A DNA stretch of 17,118 bases from Acidobacteriota bacterium (GTDB taxonomy: Bacteria > Acidobacteriota > Terriglobia > Bryobacterales > Bryobacteraceae), in the NCBI GenBank assembly GCA_947505565.1, contig CANNLB010000003.1:1-17118 (forward strand). The letters run 5' to 3'. The number at the start of each line of letters is the position of its first letter. Positions within the stretch are counted from its first letter, which is position 1. The notes below the pieces were generated by a model. That model was not told where the DNA came from and did no database searches. It saw nothing but the letters and a program-made list of their open reading frames with translations. Positions 15,308 to 17,118 of the stretch are shown here, piece after piece. Both the position numbers and the translations under genes were made by a program.

Positions 15308-16098
15308 TGGTTCGGCGGTTGGTGGTTAATGCGGATGATTTTGGGTTCACGCGGGATGTGAACGCTGGGATTGCGGAAGCGTATCAGCGGGGCATTTTGA
15401 CCGCGACGACGCTGATGGCCAATGGGGAGGCGTTCGAAGACGCCGTTCGGCAGGCGGGGGAGAACCCGGGGCTGGACGTGGGGGTGCATTTGGTGCTCGT
15501 GGGGATGCCGGGGTTGCCGGCGACGTTGGGGGATTGCGTGAGAGCGGTTTACAGCGGGGGGCTGGATGTTTATGGGGAGTTTGCGAGGCAGGTGAGGAAA
15601 GTGATCGGGGCGGGGATTCGGCCGACGCATTTGGACACGCATAAGCATACGCATTTGCTGCCGCCGGTACTGCGGGCGGTGTGTACGGTGGCCGAGGAGT
15701 TTGGGATTGAGTGGGTGAGGACGCCGGGGGATTTTCCGTTTGCGTATGGACGGAAGGGAGTGGTGAGCGCGGCGATGCGGTGGCGGCAGTGGGGGATGCG
15801 GCGGGAGATTAGAGCGGCCGGTCTCCGGCATACGGATTGGTTTACGGGATTCAGTTGGACGGGAGCTTTCACGGAGAAGGAGTTAGTGAGGTTGATGGCG
15901 GGTTTACCGGAAGGGGTGACGGAGTTGATGTGCCATCCGGGGAATTTGGAAGGGGAGTTGGAGACGGCAGGGACGCGGCTGAAGGGGAGTCGGGTGTTAG
16001 AGTTGCGGGCGTTGACACATCCGGCGGTACGGGAGGCGATGGAAGCGGGGGGAGTGGAGTTGGTGGGGTATCGGGAACTGACGTCAGATCGTTCGTAA
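15307..16098 (+). CDS. hpnK: ChbG/HpnK-family carbohydrate deacetylase
   Basis: The 263-residue protein has the YdjC/ChbG fold signatures: NADDFG at 8-13 (metal-binding Asp pair), GVHL with His61, the THLDTHKHTHLLP block at 107-119 (His and Asp metal ligands), and a late LMCHPG near 210. Such enzymes remove N- or O-acetyl groups from sugars with a divalent metal. HpnK members are associated with hopanoid biosynthesis and ChbG with chitobiose use. The ATG at 15307 overlaps the MCE gene's stop by one base (TAATG), which ties it to the lipid-transport operon. That setting favours a lipid-linked sugar substrate (HpnK-like) over ChbG, but this is inference, and the symbol is tentative. It has no signal peptide. 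Confidence 0.8.
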   Translation: MVRRLVVNADDFGFTRDVNAGIAEAYQRGILTATTLMANGEAFEDAVRQAGENPGLDVGVHLVLVGMPGLPATLGDCVRAVYSGGLDVYGEFARQVRKVIGAGIRPTHLDTHKHTHLLPPVLRAVCTVAEEFGIEWVRTPGDFPFAYGRKGVVSAAMRWRQWGMRREIRAAGLRHTDWFTGFSWTGAFTEKELVRLMAGLPEGVTELMCHPGNLEGELETAGTRLKGSRVLELRALTHPAVREAMEAGGVELVGYRELTSDRS

Positions 16099-16858
16099 CA
16101 CCGGGTGGCGGAACTCGCTCTTCCAAGGATTATAGTTTTTAACTTGCTTCAGTTTTGTGGCGGGAATTAGCTGCGGGGATGCTGGTGGATCCTTTACCTG
16201 GAGCCGGCTTACGGAAAGAGATGGACGGAAGAGCATAGGACGCGGCGAACGTGACGCCAGGCGAAGCTGGCGGCGCGATTCTGCGCTGGGTGGCGGTGGT
16301 GGATCATACGATCCCGGGAGCCGACGCGGCGTTTAATGACCCGAGCGGTGTGTGTCTTCACTCCTAGTGGGGTTCGTCTTAGACTCGGCTAGTGACCGGG
16401 CGGGAAGACGCCGATGAGATGCCGGAGGACCTTACCGGGATGACCGTTTTGGATGGCGGCCCTTTGGGCTGGTTTCTTTCCGCTACCTTCGTTCCGGCTC
16501 ATCCAGGGTTAGACCAGATTCCCTCGCCGCCCCCCAGGAATTGACCTCTGCTCGAATAGACTTGACCACTCCAAAAACTGATCGTGCCACGTGGCCTGGC
16601 GACGGGCGCTACGTTCCTCATCCGCGCCGCAGGCGCGTAAGTCGCTGAATAAAGTCAGGGGCCGACCTTTTTAGCCGTGCGGCCAGGCCGAGCGGCACAA
16701 GCCCATGCTCGTCGGACAGGCAGCGCACTCGGGGCCGGTTGGTGGCCCACTTTGGGCTAGCAGGGCGGTGAATTCTTCGCGAGTGTCGAAGCAAAATTCC
16801 GTGTTGCGGATAAAGTTGAAAGGATGACAACCTCATCTTATCTAACGGGGGATGGAAA
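16099..16858. other. Gene-poor region, no recognised feature
   Basis: All six frames carry frequent stops, and I recognise no coding family, tRNA, hairpin with U-tract or insertion-sequence end. The longest minus-strand frame (16953-16618) has no ribosome site and an atypical composition. A second minus frame holds a Cys-containing scrap (NTEFCFDTREEFTALLAQSG, then CAACPTSMGLCRSAWPHG, roughly 16815-16670). This could be the end of a lost gene. No terminator for the mla-like operon could be identified. Confidence 0.4.
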
Positions 16859-17083
16859 ATGGAACTGCCGAAAAGACAACCAGAAATAACCGGGACAATC
16901 ACCAGCCTCGATTTGCGGGAAGATGGCATCAACTTTGCGCTTAAATGCGTCATACCGAATTATGGCGCTGGGCGTGCTTCCTTCAACCTCGAAGGCTCGC
17001 TTGAAAGCGCTGGTGGATTTATCTACGGTACCGGATGTGGTTCCATGGAAGACGGCACTTTTTTAGGCCTCCTCGCTGTTTAG
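16859..17083 (+). CDS. Small hypothetical protein, 74 residues
   Basis: It begins MELPKRQPEITGTITSLDLR and continues with a beta-rich, Gly-rich sequence (FALKCVIPNYGAG, GGFIYGTGCGSMEDG), ending LLAV at TAG 17081-17083. A purine-rich GGGGGATGGA lies just before the ATG. Codon use is balanced, with more A- and T-ended codons than the G-heavy genes to its left, which suggests a different origin or weak selection. It has no signal peptide or membrane segment. I do not recognise the family. It could be a truncated piece of a larger protein, since the upstream region is full of debris. Confidence 0.45.
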   Translation: MELPKRQPEITGTITSLDLREDGINFALKCVIPNYGAGRASFNLEGSLESAGGFIYGTGCGSMEDGTFLGLLAV

Positions 17084-17118
17084 TGTGGGTAAGGAAGGTA
17101 AAGCTCGACGATGAGAAT

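Noticed and set aside
1..17118. CRISPR arrays, tRNA/rRNA genes, insertion-sequence ends or phage genes
   Set aside because: No regular spaced repeats, tRNA-like cloverleaf, terminal inverted repeats or transposase motifs were seen by eye. A covariance-model and IS search would be the decisive check.

Overview
The window looks like a chromosomal segment of an Acidobacteriota bacterium, most plausibly from the Bryobacterales/Solibacter branch. This is inferred from family content: a secreted BACON/PPC-domain metallopeptidase, an exopolysaccharide-type NusG paralogue, a TPR protein tail I associate with that group, and an Mla-type lipid-transport operon. No database search was possible. GC content is high and most housekeeping genes prefer G or C at the third codon position.

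Layout, left to right. The last 44 codons of a probable S-adenosylhomocysteine hydrolase (1-136) are followed by an intact trigger factor gene (149-1453). Next is a decayed gene of DUF4394 type (about 1627-2188), then a 557-residue CorA-like membrane protein (2229-3902). A small frame-broken gene follows (3912-4231). A convergent 1270-residue secreted metallopeptidase occupies 4228-8040 on the minus strand.

From about 8041 to 10552 lies a scarred accessory region. It holds an unrecognised coding-like minus-strand scrap, the C-terminal part of a PIN-domain toxin gene with an internal stop, and the 5' end of a Wza-like polysaccharide export gene with a nonsense codon in its signal peptide. It also holds an intact overlapping pair (a ribbon-helix-helix protein and a NusG/UpxY-like antiterminator) behind a recognisable sigma-70-like promoter, and a frameshifted TPR-protein tail. 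I read this as a wrecked exopolysaccharide locus in which only the regulatory pair survives.

The right third is conventional. rlmN and a P1-family (DmpA-like) peptidase gene run leftward. Divergent from them is a tight four-gene operon: an MlaE-like permease, an MlaF-like ATPase, an MlaD-like MCE protein with five exact 34-residue repeats, and a ChbG/HpnK-type deacetylase. Its junctions are TGATG, a 10-base gap, and TAATG. Its likely job is lipid transport at the inner membrane, with a possible hopanoid or glycolipid link through the deacetylase. The last kilobase (16099-17118) is gene-poor and holds one plausible 74-residue protein.

The clearest points for follow-up are the orphaned antiterminator/RHH pair, the nested gene remnants around it, the 34-residue MCE repeat array, and the serine replacing the catalytic glutamate of the Mla ATPase.
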